Shown here: piece by piece, positions 22,288 to 34,190 of the stretch
Layout of the letters: every line of letters begins with the position of its first letter
Numbering within the stretch: the stretch's first letter is position 1
DNA from: Elephas maximus indicus
Lineage: Eukaryota > Chordata > Mammalia > Proboscidea > Elephantidae
Length of the DNA stretch: 64,000 nt
Direction of reading: 5' to 3'
Assembly: GCF_024166365.1 (NCBI RefSeq)
Contig: NC_064821.1
Coordinates: forward strand, 47,209,093-47,273,092
The notes under the pieces: model-generated
Told to the model about the DNA's origin: nothing
Database searches by the model: none
Seen by the model: only the letters and a program-made list of their open reading frames with translations
Position numbers and translations under genes: made by a program

Positions 22288-23235
22288 TATCTATTTTTGA
22301 TTCTCTTATTCACCTTCATCTAGTGGTTTCATCCTTTGAAGATCTTTGTCTGAATTAATTATTTCATTGGGGATTGTAAAATGGTGTTTTATCTAATGCC
22401 ATTACTTCCCTTATGAATCAAAAATTGATTCTCTGAAATATGATGGATGTGGGACAGGCAGGATAAATGTTTAATTCCCTCCCTTTGGTTGGGATTGGAA
22501 GTTTTTTTTTTTTAATTCAACACTTAGATGATCATAGAAAAAATAAAAATAATTTGGAAGCTGTTTTTTTTTTTCTTACTAGCACTGACAGTAAAACGTC
22601 CTGATCCAAATGGCAGCCACCATCTCTGCCCTCGATAGATTTTGCATTCCCATTGGGGAGACCGACAGACTTGGCCTTAAAGGTTCAGCCAGGAGTGCTC
22701 CTGCAGGGAGTCGTGAATTTACTCCACCCAGTCCTCCTTTATCCACATGCTAGAGCCGGCTCACTTCCTGTCGCTGGCAAAAGATCCTCTGGCATATGGT
22801 TTCTTTAAAATATTAACAACAACATTTAAAAAGATAACGGAATGAGTTCCTGGTGCTATGTCAGAGATTTTTTTATGTTCCTGAGACTCCCTTAAGCCTT
22901 TAACTCAACAACGCCTAATTCAGCGGAGGGAAAAAAGAAAATATATGAATGTTGCTCACGCCAGAATATTCTAGTTTTGAAGCCTCAATCCCCCATGTTG
23001 TCATCTACCTATTAGGATTACAGCTAGACAGCCAAGATTATGGACCAGAAGCCAGGAGAACCTGGTGCTGGTCCAACTGGGCAAAAGCTACATAACTTTG
23101 AGAGGTCTACTTCTTCCATCTAGGGCTAGGTGTTTATTTCCCTTTCAATTTAAAAATCTGTGATTCTGCATTGTTGATTGGCGAGTGAACTGGTATAGCT
23201 TTCCAAAGGGCAATTTTGCAATTCTTACCAATATT
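22288..23235. other. Repeat-poor stretch, no gene recognised
   Basis: About 950 bp with no element I can name, unusual for this window. It could hold conserved non-coding sequence; that cannot be judged from one genome. Confidence 0.45.
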
Positions 23236-23583
23236 TTAGGGGGCATTAGTCTTTCACTGGTAGATTACTTGTCTTTCATTTGGGAGATCTGGGTTCAATT
23301 CTCGGCCAATGCACCTCATGCAACAGCCACCACTTATCTGTCAGTGGAGGCTTGTCTGTTGTTAGGACGCGAAATAGGATTCAGTGATGCTTCCAGGCTA
23401 ACATGAAGTAGGAAGAAAGGCCTGGTGATCTACTTATGAGTATGAACCAGTGAAAAGCCTATGGATCACGATGAATCAATCCATTACCGATTGTGCGGAT
23501 GGCCTAAGACCAGGCAGCGTCTGGTTCTGTTGTGCATGGGGTCACCTTGAGTCAAGAGCCAACTCGATGAGAGCTAACAATAA
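23236..23583 (+). repeat. Long tRNA-headed SINE with RTE tail, nearly complete
   Basis: Head 'cattagtctttcactggtag' (A-box-like) and 'tctgggttcaattctcggcc' (B box), then the 'ggaagaaaggcctggtgatc' module and the tail 'gatgagagctaacaataaaa'. The best full-length example here of the tRNA + module + RTE-tail layout. Confidence 0.87.
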
Positions 23584-23867
23584 AATTAACATTTTAAATT
23601 CACATACCTTGTAGTCTCACAATTTTACTTCTAGGACTTATCCTAGAAAACCATTCACAAGTGTATGAGAAGTTCATTGCTATATTAATAAAAAATGTAC
23701 ATCGTATAGCTGTATGGCCTAACAAAAAAAAAACTGTCAATGAAAATATTGTATCATTTAAAACCAATCTGATTTTACTAGTTATCTGCAATAATTTAAG
23801 CATGATCTTTTGAAACAGTTTTTAAACTTTTGTTCCATAACTTTATTTATAACCTCTGTCTTTTCAC

Positions 23868-24010
23868 TATACCCTGGCGGCATAGTGTTTAAGAGTTACC
23901 ACTACTAACCAAAAGGTCAGCAGTTCGAATTCACCAGGCATTCCTTGGAAACCCTATGGGGCAGTTCTACCCTGACACAACAGCGATGTTTTTTTTTTTT
24001 TTTTGGTTTT
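23868..24010 (+). repeat. AfroSINE-type SINE, internally deleted
   Basis: Head complete, but the 3' part jumps from 'gcagttctaccctg' to 'acacaacagcg' and a T-run. Confidence 0.82.
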
Positions 24011-24774
24011 ATCTTGACAATTATTAAGGCTGATCACTGATATCTAAAAATTCTAATAAAGCATTATTTTTTCTATAGTAGTTTATAAACATGTAAGTTT
24101 ATTTTTAGAAATGCCTTATACTTAAGATCTATAGGTTGTTGTTATTCTCTTTTTAAAACCATGTTCTTCAAACAATAGGTTTGTGGCCCAAGAATAACCA
24201 TCATATAATATAATTTCATTCAATAAACAGATAGTTATAGGCTAAGAGTGCACAATCTGACCAGGAATTTGCCTTCTAAAAGTGACAGAATACAGTCTCG
24301 CTATCAAACACATGTGCAGAATTCATTTGTAAAGTTTAATTCACGAAATGTTCTTAATTTAAGGGGAAAACCTGTTGTTGTCAAGTTGATTCTGACTCAT
24401 AGTGACCCCATACATTTAAATTTTAGGGGAAACCCATGCCAATTTTGGCTTCCTGTACTTTTGCAGGGAACAAGGAGGAATCAGGAACACATTGATGGTT
24501 ACCAGCTTGCACAGGAGGAGGTGAGCTGGCATCCTCACTTTGGACAGTTTTGCTTGGATTGATTTTTGGGAGCCTCTTAGAGTCGGGATATTCTGTATTC
24601 AGTGTCTGTGTTTGGGAAACACCATCATTGCACGATGTGCCATTATAATCGCACTGAGTTATACGCATTTCTTGCACCAGAAATTTTAAATTACTCCATA
24701 GAAGTGAGTGCTCTTGCAGCAAGCCTGGCTAAACCTGTTGTTCACGTTTATTTAATGATAATATGAGATAACAA
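24011..24774. other. No gene recognised
   Basis: Contains only the SINE scrap at 24366-24415. The stretch 24921-25379 is likewise unassigned. Confidence 0.45.
24366..24415 (-). repeat. AfroSINE 3' end fragment
   Basis: 'gttgtcaagttgattctgac' followed by 'catagtgaccccatac'. Only the RTE-like 3' end remains. Confidence 0.65.
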
Positions 24775-24920
24775 CATTTCCTGGGAGCTTGGTTTGTGTG
24801 GGGCACTGTGCTGAGCACCTTTTTTTAATTTAATCTCCACAACAGCACTGTGTCATTTTACAGAGGAGAAAAACCAAGGCTTAGAAAATTATGTAAAATT
24901 GCGTAAGGGTGCTCGGATAT
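24775..24920 (-). repeat. MIR
   Basis: 'gggcactgtgctgagcacct' and 'tttacagaggagaaaaacca' are MIR core/3' text in reverse orientation. Confidence 0.65.
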
Positions 24921-25379
24921 GAAGAAACTGTGTCTACAGTCAGACCTTGGACTGACCAAAACCCATGAACTTAACCTTGACACTGTATGGTCTCAAAATT
25001 GCTTAACTAAGTATATTGGGATGGAAATGTTTTCAGAGGATCCTGGCTCAGGATAAGCTTGTTAATAAATAACAGTAGGGAAAAGAAGTCTTGAAAACGT
25101 ATTGCCCAGGGGAAGCCTTAAGTATGCCAGCATGTGCTAGTCAAATGCGATCTCTTCCTACCTAGCTGTGTTTGACAGGTGAAGTTGTCTCTTTCGTGCT
25201 GGGGTAATTTTTATTTTTAAATGTCACAGGAGATGGCCGGTACCCACAAGAGCAAAAACCGAAATTCCATCCAAGTCTCAGCTTTGCTAAGCAGAAGCAG
25301 AGCAGGAACTCATGCTTCCCAAACAGCAGATAAAATCTTTAACTTTCCCCTAAAGAACCCCTCCACCCATCTGCCAGTT

Positions 25380-25765
25380 TGCTGTACTGTGGTGGCTTGC
25401 ATGTTGCTCCGATGCTGGAAGCTATGCTATCAGCATTTCAAATACCAACAAGGCCACCCATGGCGGACAGGTTTCAGTGGACCTTTCAGACTAAGAAAGA
25501 CTAGGAAGAAAGGCCAGGTGATCTACTTCTAAAAATTAGCCAATGAAAACCCCATGGGCCACAACAGAGTATTGTCCAATATAGTGCTGGAATATGAGCC
25601 CCTAGGTTAGAAAGCACTCAAAATAGACAGTGGCCTCAACAAGGGACTTGAAAATACCAGTGACCATGAAGATGCTTCAGGGCTGGGCAACATTTCATTT
25701 TGTTATTCACAGGATCTCTACAGAGTCAGGGCTGACTCAATGGCAGCTAACAACAAACAACTCCA
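25380..25765 (+). mobile_element. Internally deleted RTE-derived element
   Basis: The first part ('tgtactgtggtggcttgcat', 'tatcagcatttcaaatacca', 'gaaagcactcaaaatagaca') resembles what I recall of the RTE 5' region. It passes straight to the RTE 3' tail (gatggcagctaacaacaaac) with no ORF between. A similar element is at 53087-53352. Confidence 0.65.
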
Positions 25766-25924
25766 AAATGAAAAATAACTTATATTGTGCTTTGCCTTCT
25801 TACCAGCCCCTCTGGTGTGAGAAGCAATCATTATCATAGCTAGAAAAATATCAACCACTATCAGTCTTAAAGTTCTAAGGAACTGCAGTGGCTAGCTCCT
25901 TGAACTTTTGTCTGCCTGGAGTGT

Positions 25925-26612
25925 CTTACCTTCCTAGGGCTGCCTTAGCAAAATACCACAAAGAGGGTGCGTTTAAACAACAGACATTTCATTGCCTCAC
26001 AGTTCTGGAGGCTGAGAGTCTGAGTTTAGGATGTCAGCCTTACTGATTTCTTTTGAGGCTCTGAGGGAGAATCTGCAGGCATTCCTTGGCTAGGAGCTAT
26101 GGTGCCGCGTAGTGCCTTCCCTATGGGTCCCTGTCTCTGTTTCTCTTCCCTTTTATAAGGACGTCGTCAGTCATATTGGATTAGGACCCACCCTACTCCA
26201 CCATAAGGACCCCTCGTGGCACAATGGCTATGCACTCTGCTGCTAACCAAAAGGTCAGCAGTTCAAGCTCCACAGGAGAAAAGATGTGGCAAACTGCCCC
26301 CGTAAATCTTTAAAGAAGCAGAATGACTGCCACGTCTTTCTCCCGGGGAGTGGCTGGTGGGTTCAGACCTCTGACCTTGGACCATCAGGACTTCTTCCAT
26401 CAAGATTGCAGCCTAGGAAACCCTATAGGGCAGTCAGAATCGACTCGATGGACTTGATGGCACGCAACAACTACCACTCCAGCATGATGTCACGTTAACC
26501 TAACTGACAACATCTTCAAAGACCCTATTTCCAGACAACGTCGCTTTCACAGGTATAATGGTTAGTACTCTCTTTTTTGGATCTGTTCGTATTCATAATT
26601 CAATCCATAACA
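25925..26612 (-). mobile_element. MLT1-type LTR, interrupted by SINE sequence
   Basis: 'tgccttagcaaaataccaca' at left to 'aattcaatccataacac' at right. An MLT1-like LTR in reverse, split at 26203-26478 by SINE sequence. Confidence 0.75.
26203..26478 (+). repeat. Rearranged AfroSINE-type SINE
   Basis: Forward head (gacccctcgtggcacaatgg) and forward 3' end (gaatcgactcgatggacttg). The middle (about 26315-26390: gccacgtctttctcccgggg, ggtgggttcagacctctgac) reads in the opposite orientation, so a second reverse SINE piece lies inside. Confidence 0.75.
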
Positions 26613-26810
26613 CTGGGCAATGGGGGCAGAAGAGTAGTTGGTAAAACTCATTATAAGTGAAAAGAGTTTGTGTTGCACAAGTATTTTCTTGCTACATGTG
26701 CCATAAGTGGATGGCTACCAACGTACCTTCTGGATCCCATTCACTCCATCAGCCCATAGTTACTGGCACTTTCCATGTGCGGGGGTACAACAGAAATCAG
26801 GCAAAGCCCC

Positions 26811-27311
26811 TCTCTTAGTCATCTAATGCTGCTATAACAGAAATACCACAAGTGGGTGGCTTTAACAAAGAGAAGTTTATTCTTTCACAGTCTAGTAGGC
26901 TACAAGTCCAAATTCAAGGTGTCAGCTCCGGGGGAAGGCTTTCTCTGTTTGCTCTGGAGGAAGGTCCTTGTGACGCATTAGTCTTCCCTTGGTCTGGGAG
27001 CATCTCAGTGCAGGAACCTCAGGTGCAAAGACACGCTTTACTCCCAGGGCTGCTTTCTTGGTGGTATGAGGTCCCTCTGTCTCTCTGCTCACTTCTCTGT
27101 TTTATATCTCAAAAGAGATTGGCTTAAGACATTATCTAATCTTGTATATCACATCAATATAACTGCCACTAATCCATCTCATTTCATCAGAGTGATAGGA
27201 TTTACAACACATAGGAAAATACCCAAAATGGTGGACAATCTTACAATACTGGGACTCATGGCCCAGCTAAGTTGACAGATATTTATGGAAGACATGACTC
27301 AACCCATGACA
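26811..27311 (-). mobile_element. Solo LTR of the recurring family (copy 5) with 5-bp TSD
   Basis: TCTCTTAGTC (mutated TG)...CCCATGACA, 501 bp, flanked by a perfect gcccc duplication (26806-26810 and 27312-27316). It splits an older repeat that resumes at 27312. Confidence 0.93.
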
Positions 27312-27769
27312 GCCCCTGATCTCAGGAGGTGACATTCTAGTCTTAGAGGCAGACAATAAACAAATATACAATGTAATGTCAGGTGCTGATGAGGGCCACT
27401 GGGATGTAATGTATATTGCAGTGCTTTCCCGATCCTTGTCAGTGCCAAGGTCATGTTCTAGGATCGGAGGCTCTGTGCTCTACTTGTTCTGTCGAGAGAA
27501 GATGAGACTTGGGTCAGGGGTGGGAGGAGACCATGGAGGAAGGAGTGAAGGCAGGAAGGGAGTGTACTTCAACTGAGACCTCTCCCATCCTGATGTCCTC
27601 AGCAGAAGCTAAATTTAACTTTGTGGTGGATTCACCCTCAGAATACTCCTCCACCCAAAGAGGCTGTTATATAATGCACTTCTGCTGAGACCTCATCATC
27701 ACCCTGGGTTTTCGTGACCCGACTAGCCATGTCTTTAGAAAGACTGAAGAGTATATTAAAATGGCCTTT

Positions 27770-28388
27770 AATAGACTCGAGGGCACTGGGTTTTTTGGAA
27801 TTAATGTGTAAGACGTATAGTGGGGAGCATTTTGCCATTCTCTTGCCAATGTCTTCAATTTCCTCATCCCATTGATCATCCGTCTCACTCTCCTGGAAAA
27901 CCCCAGCCTGGGTCCGTCCTCTTTGCCTCTTCTTGGCCCTTCCAGGGAGCAGCACCCCTGCAGGATGAAGGTCTCTGGCCTCCAATGAGCAAGGTTTTGG
28001 GTTTCCCCAATCAGCTCTCTCAGCCCCTACTTAACAGTTGTTTATTGCCCCATCCTCTGGTCCCCACCCCCAGTCCCAGCAAGGGAGTGCAGAGAACCTT
28101 CTGGAAGGCATTTTCTCTTCTTCCTTCCATCAAGCCCAGGCACCTACCCAACTACAAGCTCATTTGCACTGTCTTTGCCCCTATCCTCCTGTCGTGTGCC
28201 CTTGAGTTGATTCCGACTCATAGCAATCCTATAGGACAGAGTAGAACTGTCCCACAGGGTTTCGTAGGCTATAATCTTTACAGAAACAGATTGCCAGGTC
28301 TTTTCTCCTGCAGAGTTGCTGGGGGATTCCAACTGCCCACCTTTCAGTTAGCAGACAAGCATTTAACCATTGCACCACCAGGGCTCCT
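27770..28388 (-). mobile_element. AfroSINE joined to the same 360-bp sequence (copy B)
   Basis: On the minus strand a long-form SINE (28388 to about 28200) ends 'aactcaagggcacacgac' and runs straight into the sequence shared with 21261-21622 (here 28197-27840). It then has 43 bp not present in copy A. At the far end, 27770-27797 is a 28-nt SINE tail in the opposite (plus) orientation. The SINE 5' half is long form here but short form in copy A, so the two units are mosaic rather than simple duplicates. Confidence 0.85.
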
Positions 28389-28566
28389 TCCTGTCCTATT
28401 AGAATGAAAATATCAGTCCTTCCTCTGTGCTCTGGGCCCCAGCACCGCCGAGTCCCAGGCACTGATTCTTCCTGTCCCTCTTTCTAGACACTCTCTTTAA
28501 CGTCAGCATTTAACCTTGTTAAATTTAACCAATTTCACCAATTATAAGGGAAATATTCCCCCCTTA

Positions 28567-28750
28567 ACTCCACTGCCATTGAGTCAATTCTGACTCACAG
28601 AGGCCCCATGTGTGTCAAAGTAGAATTTCACTCCATAGGATCCTCAATGACTGTCATCTTACAGAAGTAGATTGCCAGGCCTTTCTTCTATGGCACCAGG
28701 TGGGTGGTTAGCAGCCAAACTCAAACCATTTGTGCCACCCAGGGACCCTT
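28567..28750 (-). repeat. AfroSINE-type SINE (long form)
   Basis: Reverse copy: 'gccattgagtcaattctgac', 'agtagattgccaggcctttc' and 'gtgccacccagggacc'. Confidence 0.87.
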
Positions 28751-28756
28751 AACAAG

Positions 28757-28921
28757 GGTTGCCAGATTTAGCAAATAAAAATACAGGATGCCTGTCTGTT
28801 AAATTTGAATTTCAGGTAAATAACGAATAATTCTTTAGAATAAGTATGTCCCAAATATTGCATGGGACACACTTATACTAAAAAAAAACTGAATGTCCTG
28901 TATTTTCTCTGGCAGCTACCT
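28757..28921. mobile_element. Non-autonomous DNA transposon (MITE) with terminal inverted repeats
   Basis: Starts 'ggttgccagatttagcaaat' and ends with the near reverse complement (tgtattttctctggcagctacc, read in two parts). The inner arms (ttagaataagtatgtccc and the reverse near 28870) are also complementary, so the element folds almost end to end. No transposase. Confidence 0.75.
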
Positions 28922-30024
28922 TGAGGCCCCATGTAGCCCACTAGTTCTTACTCTATGTTCTTTTTTCTTTCACTACCAAACTTTGGAAGGGTTTGTGTTG
29001 GGAACCCTTCTGTTGTGCGTTTCCAGCTCTCACCTGGCCCACCTAATCAGAGCCTTGGGCCTTAACATTCCCAGATAGTGGAGACTGGTCTCTGAGCCTA
29101 CCTCTGTCCCAGTTTCTCCTTCCTTTTCAGAGAAACTCTTTTCCTGTTTTGAGTACACAGTAAACCTTGTTCGTACTGCTTCCTGCTTCAGCCTGCGTAT
29201 CATATGGCATCTGGCCAGCTCCCACCTATTTTTGTTTCTGGCAGTGGGAACAGGGTCCTTTCATCTGCAGCACAGAAGAGGGGTGTGTGTAGACCACCAG
29301 GACTGTGTCAACTACGAAGTGAGATCTGCTGGCCTTGGGGAACTGATGCCCACACATGGAACCAATCCTTATCAGTGAGTAAAGTGTTATTCCAACCAGT
29401 GCTTGTTGAGTAATGTCTTTCTTGGTGATCTCAAACCTTGGCTCCACAGTTTGAGTCCACTTACTGTCAGTCACCATTGTCATATCCCATTGTTCCTCAT
29501 CCCCCACAGCCTGGCTCTTATGGTAAACACCCCCCTGAAAGGGCCTTCGTCAAGGTGACTGCCTTGTTGCTAAACACATTGCATATTTTGGCTGTCGTCT
29601 CTCTGGCTTCTCAGTGGCCTTAGCTCTGGCTACTTTCTCTCGTTTGGTGGATTCTGGAGACCCTTGCCCTCTGTGATGCCATTCTACTCCCCCAAACCCA
29701 CTCATGGCCTCAGGTTACTCTGGCCACCCCCAGGCTCTGCCTGTGACCTCAGCACCCTCCTGGCCTCACTCACCCTCCACTGGGCATCCTGCAGGGTCCT
29801 GTGCGACACTGGTTGGCCTCTCCTGGTCTCCCCCAGCTGCTCTTCCAGGGTTCCTTGGCTCTGAGAAGGGAACCACTGCCCAAGCCTGAAAGCAGGGCCC
29901 AATCCTCTACCTCCCCCAGCTCAGTCCCCTCCCCGGCTCTCCTCTCTCATGACTGCATCCCACCCTGGATTCCTGGGGAAGCCTCTGAACTCAGCTTCTA
30001 AGTTGAATCTGTTTTTGTCATTGT
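28922..30024. other. Possible old LTR, no gene
   Basis: 28950-29520 has features reminiscent of an ERV LTR ('gtaaaccttgttcgtactgc' resembles a polyadenylation region) but no clear ends. 29600-30024 is GC-rich with overlapping open frames in both strands and no splice support. Confidence 0.35.
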
Positions 30025-30430
30025 AGTCAGGGAGATCTTCCTAAAATGCAAATCCAATGCAATTAAATTTGTGCATCGTAATGTCGCTTATAACATCTGA
30101 GAGTATCTGGCCCCTGCTTCCTTCATCCCTCCTCAGCCCCCAGCCTCAGCCCTCTCTCCCATCTGCCCGAGCCCTTTGCTGCTTCCAGGAAGCACATTGC
30201 CTGAGGCTCTCCTACTCCTCCTGCTGATCCTCATCATCCGAGGCAGCACCCCCTTCTGGTGCGAGTGTTCCCAACACCTAGCTTCCCTACAAGCACACAG
30301 GTTCCCTAGCGCACAGCTGCCTCTACCAGCCTGAACCTTCCAGGAGAGAGGGCTGCTACTCTCTTCTGTTTCAGAGCCATATTTCCGATGCCTGGCCTGA
30401 TGTCTGGCACAGAGCAGGTCTGCCATAGCT
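30025..30430 (+). repeat. L2-type LINE 3' fragment
   Basis: 'gatcttcctaaaatgcaaat', 'atctggcccctgcttccttc' and 'gatgtctggcacagagcagg' follow the order of the ancient L2 3' region. Strongly diverged. Confidence 0.6.
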
Positions 30431-30900
30431 TTGCTTCAGACTAAGAGTCCTCTTCGAGAACTCTGTTTGTACCATGCGGCAGCACTGATCAGGTTGCGCT
30501 TGTCCGTCCCTCAAGGGGAAGGTGGGTCCTTCATCTTTGAGCCTTTTGTCCTAACAGGTGTCTGGTGCAGGGCAGACACCTGGCTAGATGTTTGCTCAAT
30601 GAAGGAGTCACAGTGTTTCAGAACCAGCCTCTCTGATGAATGTATAAAAGAGATATTGTTGGGGCTGCTTCGACAATTTAATTAACTTGAAGTACATCTA
30701 TCTGAATCAATATTTATATAAAGACAGCATCCATTTTATGTGACTAGTAAGTCCAATGCAGAAAGCAAAAGAAATCCCAAACTATAAATCTTTAACATAC
30801 CTCAAAATAGTCTAGGGTTCCATTGTTTACAAAGAATGGCATATGATTTTATTTTTAGCCTTTGTGTATGATTTGATTTTGCAGTTGTAACAGAAAGTTA

Positions 30901-31096
30901 AGAAGCCCTGATGGCACAACAGCTGCTAACCGAAAGGTTGGTGGTTTGAATCCACCCAGCTGCTCCAAGGAGGAGAGACCTGGCAATCTGCTTCTGTAAA
31001 GACTAGAACCAAGAGAACCCTCTGGGGCAGTTCTATTCTGTAACACACAGGGATGCCATGAGTTGGAATTGACTTGATGGGACCTACCAACAATAA
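30901..31096 (+). repeat. AfroSINE-type SINE (long form)
   Basis: 'aagccctgatggcacaacag' to 'gacttgatgggacctaccaa', ending in an RTE-like CAAYAAYAAC tail. Confidence 0.85.
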
Positions 31097-32139
31097 CATC
31101 AAGTTGAAAAATACTTAAAAGGTTAAAAAATAAGTAATTTTTTTCCTTAGATTTTTTTCTGTGAAGATGGTAGATTTGTATTTTAGTCTAGGGTCCTTCG
31201 TAAAAGCATTGGTGGTGATCACTCTTCTGGCCCCACCATGCACAGACCACACACAACCCACTCTGGCCATGGTCTTTGTGTACATCCCACCCACAGATGG
31301 AAACATCTGCTCTGCAGAGGCACACAACGCCCACTTTAGTAGTCAAACGCCCCTCATATCAAAAGTTTCCATCAGATTCTTCCACTAGAGAAGAAAACCA
31401 AAATTTGCCTCAGAAGTAACCTAAGCTTTTGTTTTTACCCTTTTTAGGAAACTGTTTGCAACTTGTCTATCTCTAAACACTTAAATTCATTTTTATGAGA
31501 GAAAATTTACAGCTATTTCTATTAACCCTAACTACTGGATTTCCTAAATTAACTCTAAGGCTGGGGGGGGGTCATTTTATTCTGTCTCAGTTTTTTTCCT
31601 TTGTTAACCGTCATTTAGGGGAGAGATGACTCATCCTCCAAGTTCCTGTGTTTTTTTCATTTATAACGTTTACACTCAAATATACTACTGATAAAGATTA
31701 TCATGCAGTCTGTGCAATAAAAACAACCTCCGTCAGGCAAACAGAATCAACCGTAGATTTCCTCTGGGTAATATGGGGCAAATGAGAGTCTAGCTGAGTT
31801 TTCCTGCATGTTTCCAACTCAAGTCTATGGGATGTGACCGGTTACTTTTCTGTGTGTGGATAATGGACAACAGAGAATTAAACGCCCTGTGCCCTAAGCC
31901 AAGAGGGGAAACCACTTTAGAATTTATAGCTTTGTGGTTTGGAAGGACAGCTGTGTTCCTGAGATGGCACTGGTAAACTCCCTAAGCTTTGTAAACTTTC
32001 TGTTTTCAAAGAATTGCACCACCAATAATTCTTCTCTTATTCTTGCCAGAATATCAGGTCAACAGGACTCTGAGGCCACTCAGGATCCTAAAACATCAGA
32101 CAGCTTCACCCACAGATCTAAAAAACAAAACAAAACAAC
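31097..32139. other. No gene recognised
   Basis: AT-rich, with no nameable element. 30431-30900 and 32348-33059 are likewise blank. A long distal 3' UTR of TNFRSF9 could reach this far, but nothing shows it. Confidence 0.45.
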
Positions 32140-32347
32140 CAAAACAGTTTCCATTGAGTTGATTCTGATCCATGGAAACCCCATGTATACAGAATAGACC
32201 TACACTTCATAGGGTTTTCAAGGTTGGGACCTTTCAGAAGTAGATTGCCAGGCCTTTCTTCAAGGTGCTCCTGGGTGGGTTCTAACTGCCAAGCTTGTGG
32301 TTAGCAACCAAGCACTTAACCAGTTGCTCTACCCATCAACTCCTCCT
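32140..32347 (-). repeat. AfroSINE-type SINE (long form), diverged
   Basis: 'ttccattgagttgattctga' at left and 'gtggttagcaaccaagcact' near the right end. Confidence 0.82.
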
Positions 32348-33059
32348 AAAGATCTAGTATGGGTCATCCAAAGTAGGTCACGGGTATTCAAATTGAATCT
32401 CAGATGTTATTGTTCTGTATGATGTATTGTGTCTTTCTTACTACCAAGAGAAGTGTTTTCATGGGGTTTGGTAAGATTTCTTGGAAAGTTAAAAAAAAAA
32501 AAAAAATCTTCCCTAAATATTACTCTCACCTTTTACTATAGTAACAAACTCTTTATCAAAATAATAAAGAAAACGCCAAATGGAAGTACTTCATCTATTT
32601 AAATAAAAATATATGCCCATCAACAAATATTTTCTGAACTTGTATATATTATGTCATACATCAAAGCATAAGAAAATAATCCTTTAAGGAAGAAAAAAAG
32701 GAATACTTATTATTGCATTAAATTTCTTTCAGGCAGTTATTTTCTTAGAATATTGCTGAAATTTGGACTCACAGGTGTTCATTTTATTACTGTGCTCTGT
32801 AACTTTCATACATGCTTCATATATTAGTTTAAATGTATTAAGTATTATATAAAAACTCATTGCCCTCTAAGATTCCTATCTAATCCTTCGAGTTGCTCTC
32901 TTCAATTCGATCCCATACAGATAGTTCTTAAAAGAGTGTAATGTTCAAGGCAGACATTTTTTACTAGTTATCTAAACTATTGTTTGGTTTTAAGAAGACT
33001 TCAGGGGATATTTTTGGTTTAAGGTTTAAAGATTATCTCAGGGCAATAGTTTTGGGGGT

Positions 33060-33545
33060 TCATTCAGCCTCCATGGCTCCAGAAAATCTGGAGTCCATGC
33101 GATTTTAAAATTCTGTTCTGCATTTTCCTCCTTTTGATCAGAATTCATCTATAGAATCCTTGATCAAAATGTTCAGTAATGGTAGCTGGGCACCATCCAG
33201 TTCTTCTGGTCTCATGGCAAAGAAGGCAGTTGTTCATGGAGGCAATTAGCCACACATTCCATATCTTCCTCCTATTCCTGACTCTCCTTCTTCCTCTGTT
33301 GCTCCAGGCAAATAGAGACCAGTTGTAAAGACCTGGATGGCTGCTTGTAAGCTTTTAAGACCTGAAGGACTATGCAATGAACTAGGAGGAACAACTTAGA
33401 AGAGGAGGGTGAGGATGGTTGCACAACTTGAAGAATTTAATCAATGTCACTAAATTGTACATGTAGAAACTGTTGAGTTGGTGTATGTTTCACTGTGTGT
33501 GTTCTCAACAACAGCAACAAAATAAATAAAATTATTTAAAAAAAT
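33060..33545 (+). mobile_element. 3' end of another L1 subfamily
   Basis: 'ggcagttgttcatggaggca' to 'acagcaacaaaataaataaa' and a poly-A-like end. I recognise this as an elephant-type L1 3' UTR, different from that of the L1 ending at 43642. 5'-truncated; no ORF. It lies just downstream of the TNFRSF9 stop, so the gene's 3' UTR may read into it. Confidence 0.55.
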
Positions 33546-33549
33546 ATAT

Positions 33550-34190
33550 TACATAAAAAGTTTGTACGAGTAAAAAAATATAAGACCTGGCTCAGAGGGG
33601 AGTGGAACAAAGGCAAAAGTGGCAAAGATGAAGGACCACAGGATACACAAAGACCTTTGAACACTTTCAGACATTCATCATTGAGGTCTGGGACTTTTTT
33701 CCCCTGGATTCCAGATTGGGGCGCTCTTACCAATCTCCCCCTGGCAGTGAGGAGGTCATTGTGCTAACTGATAGAACCAGTGAAATTTTTGGTTAAGAAT
33801 GGTCTATGTTTTATGGACTATTGTCACATGCCATATTAGCATGGAGAAAAAATGGAATTGGCTTTGATTAAAATTTTAGCAGAACTATTGGGCCTACATG
33901 ATAAACTGAAAATGTATTCTCTTTAGGTTAAAAAAAAACTAGTCCAAGTCTGTTAGGTAGCATCTAGAAAATGCCTTTTGACTACTAGCTCTTGCTCATC
34001 CTTCTGTTCTGTTAAAAATGGTACATTTTTAAAGGCCAACTCATTAGCATTTGGAAAAAACTTGTCAGAGGGTAGCCCTAGGTACTATCGGGGATGGTGT
34101 TTTCATTTTAAAAGGACGTGGTAGGGGGATCACTTGATTTCTCCTTTGCTTCTTGTCAAGAGAGTCCCAACAGCGATTTGAGTTTCTGCT
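33550..34190 (-). other. TNFRSF9: TNFRSF9 3' UTR (start certain, end not determined)
   Basis: Sequence directly after the stop codon on the minus strand, including a GCTGTTGGGACT block close to the stop, resembles the proximal human TNFRSF9 3' UTR as I recall it. The distal end is not fixed: I see no AATAAA on the minus strand before the L1 3' end at 33545. The nearest ones are near 32780 and 31575. The true 3' UTR may be longer or use a variant signal. Confidence 0.5.

Noticed and set aside
22006..22323. Long open frames on both strands (PSIHPSIHP and DGWMDGWM repeats)
   Set aside because: Pure translation of the (ATCC)n microsatellite in every frame; no gene.
29438..30426. GC-rich region with overlapping frames, considered as exons of a neighbour gene
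   Set aside because: No frame has paired splice sites or known protein similarity; part resembles an L2.
1..34190. Exons of UTS2, the expected neighbour on this side in human
   Set aside because: No urotensin-II peptide motif or matching exon was seen; in human the gene lies tens of kb away.
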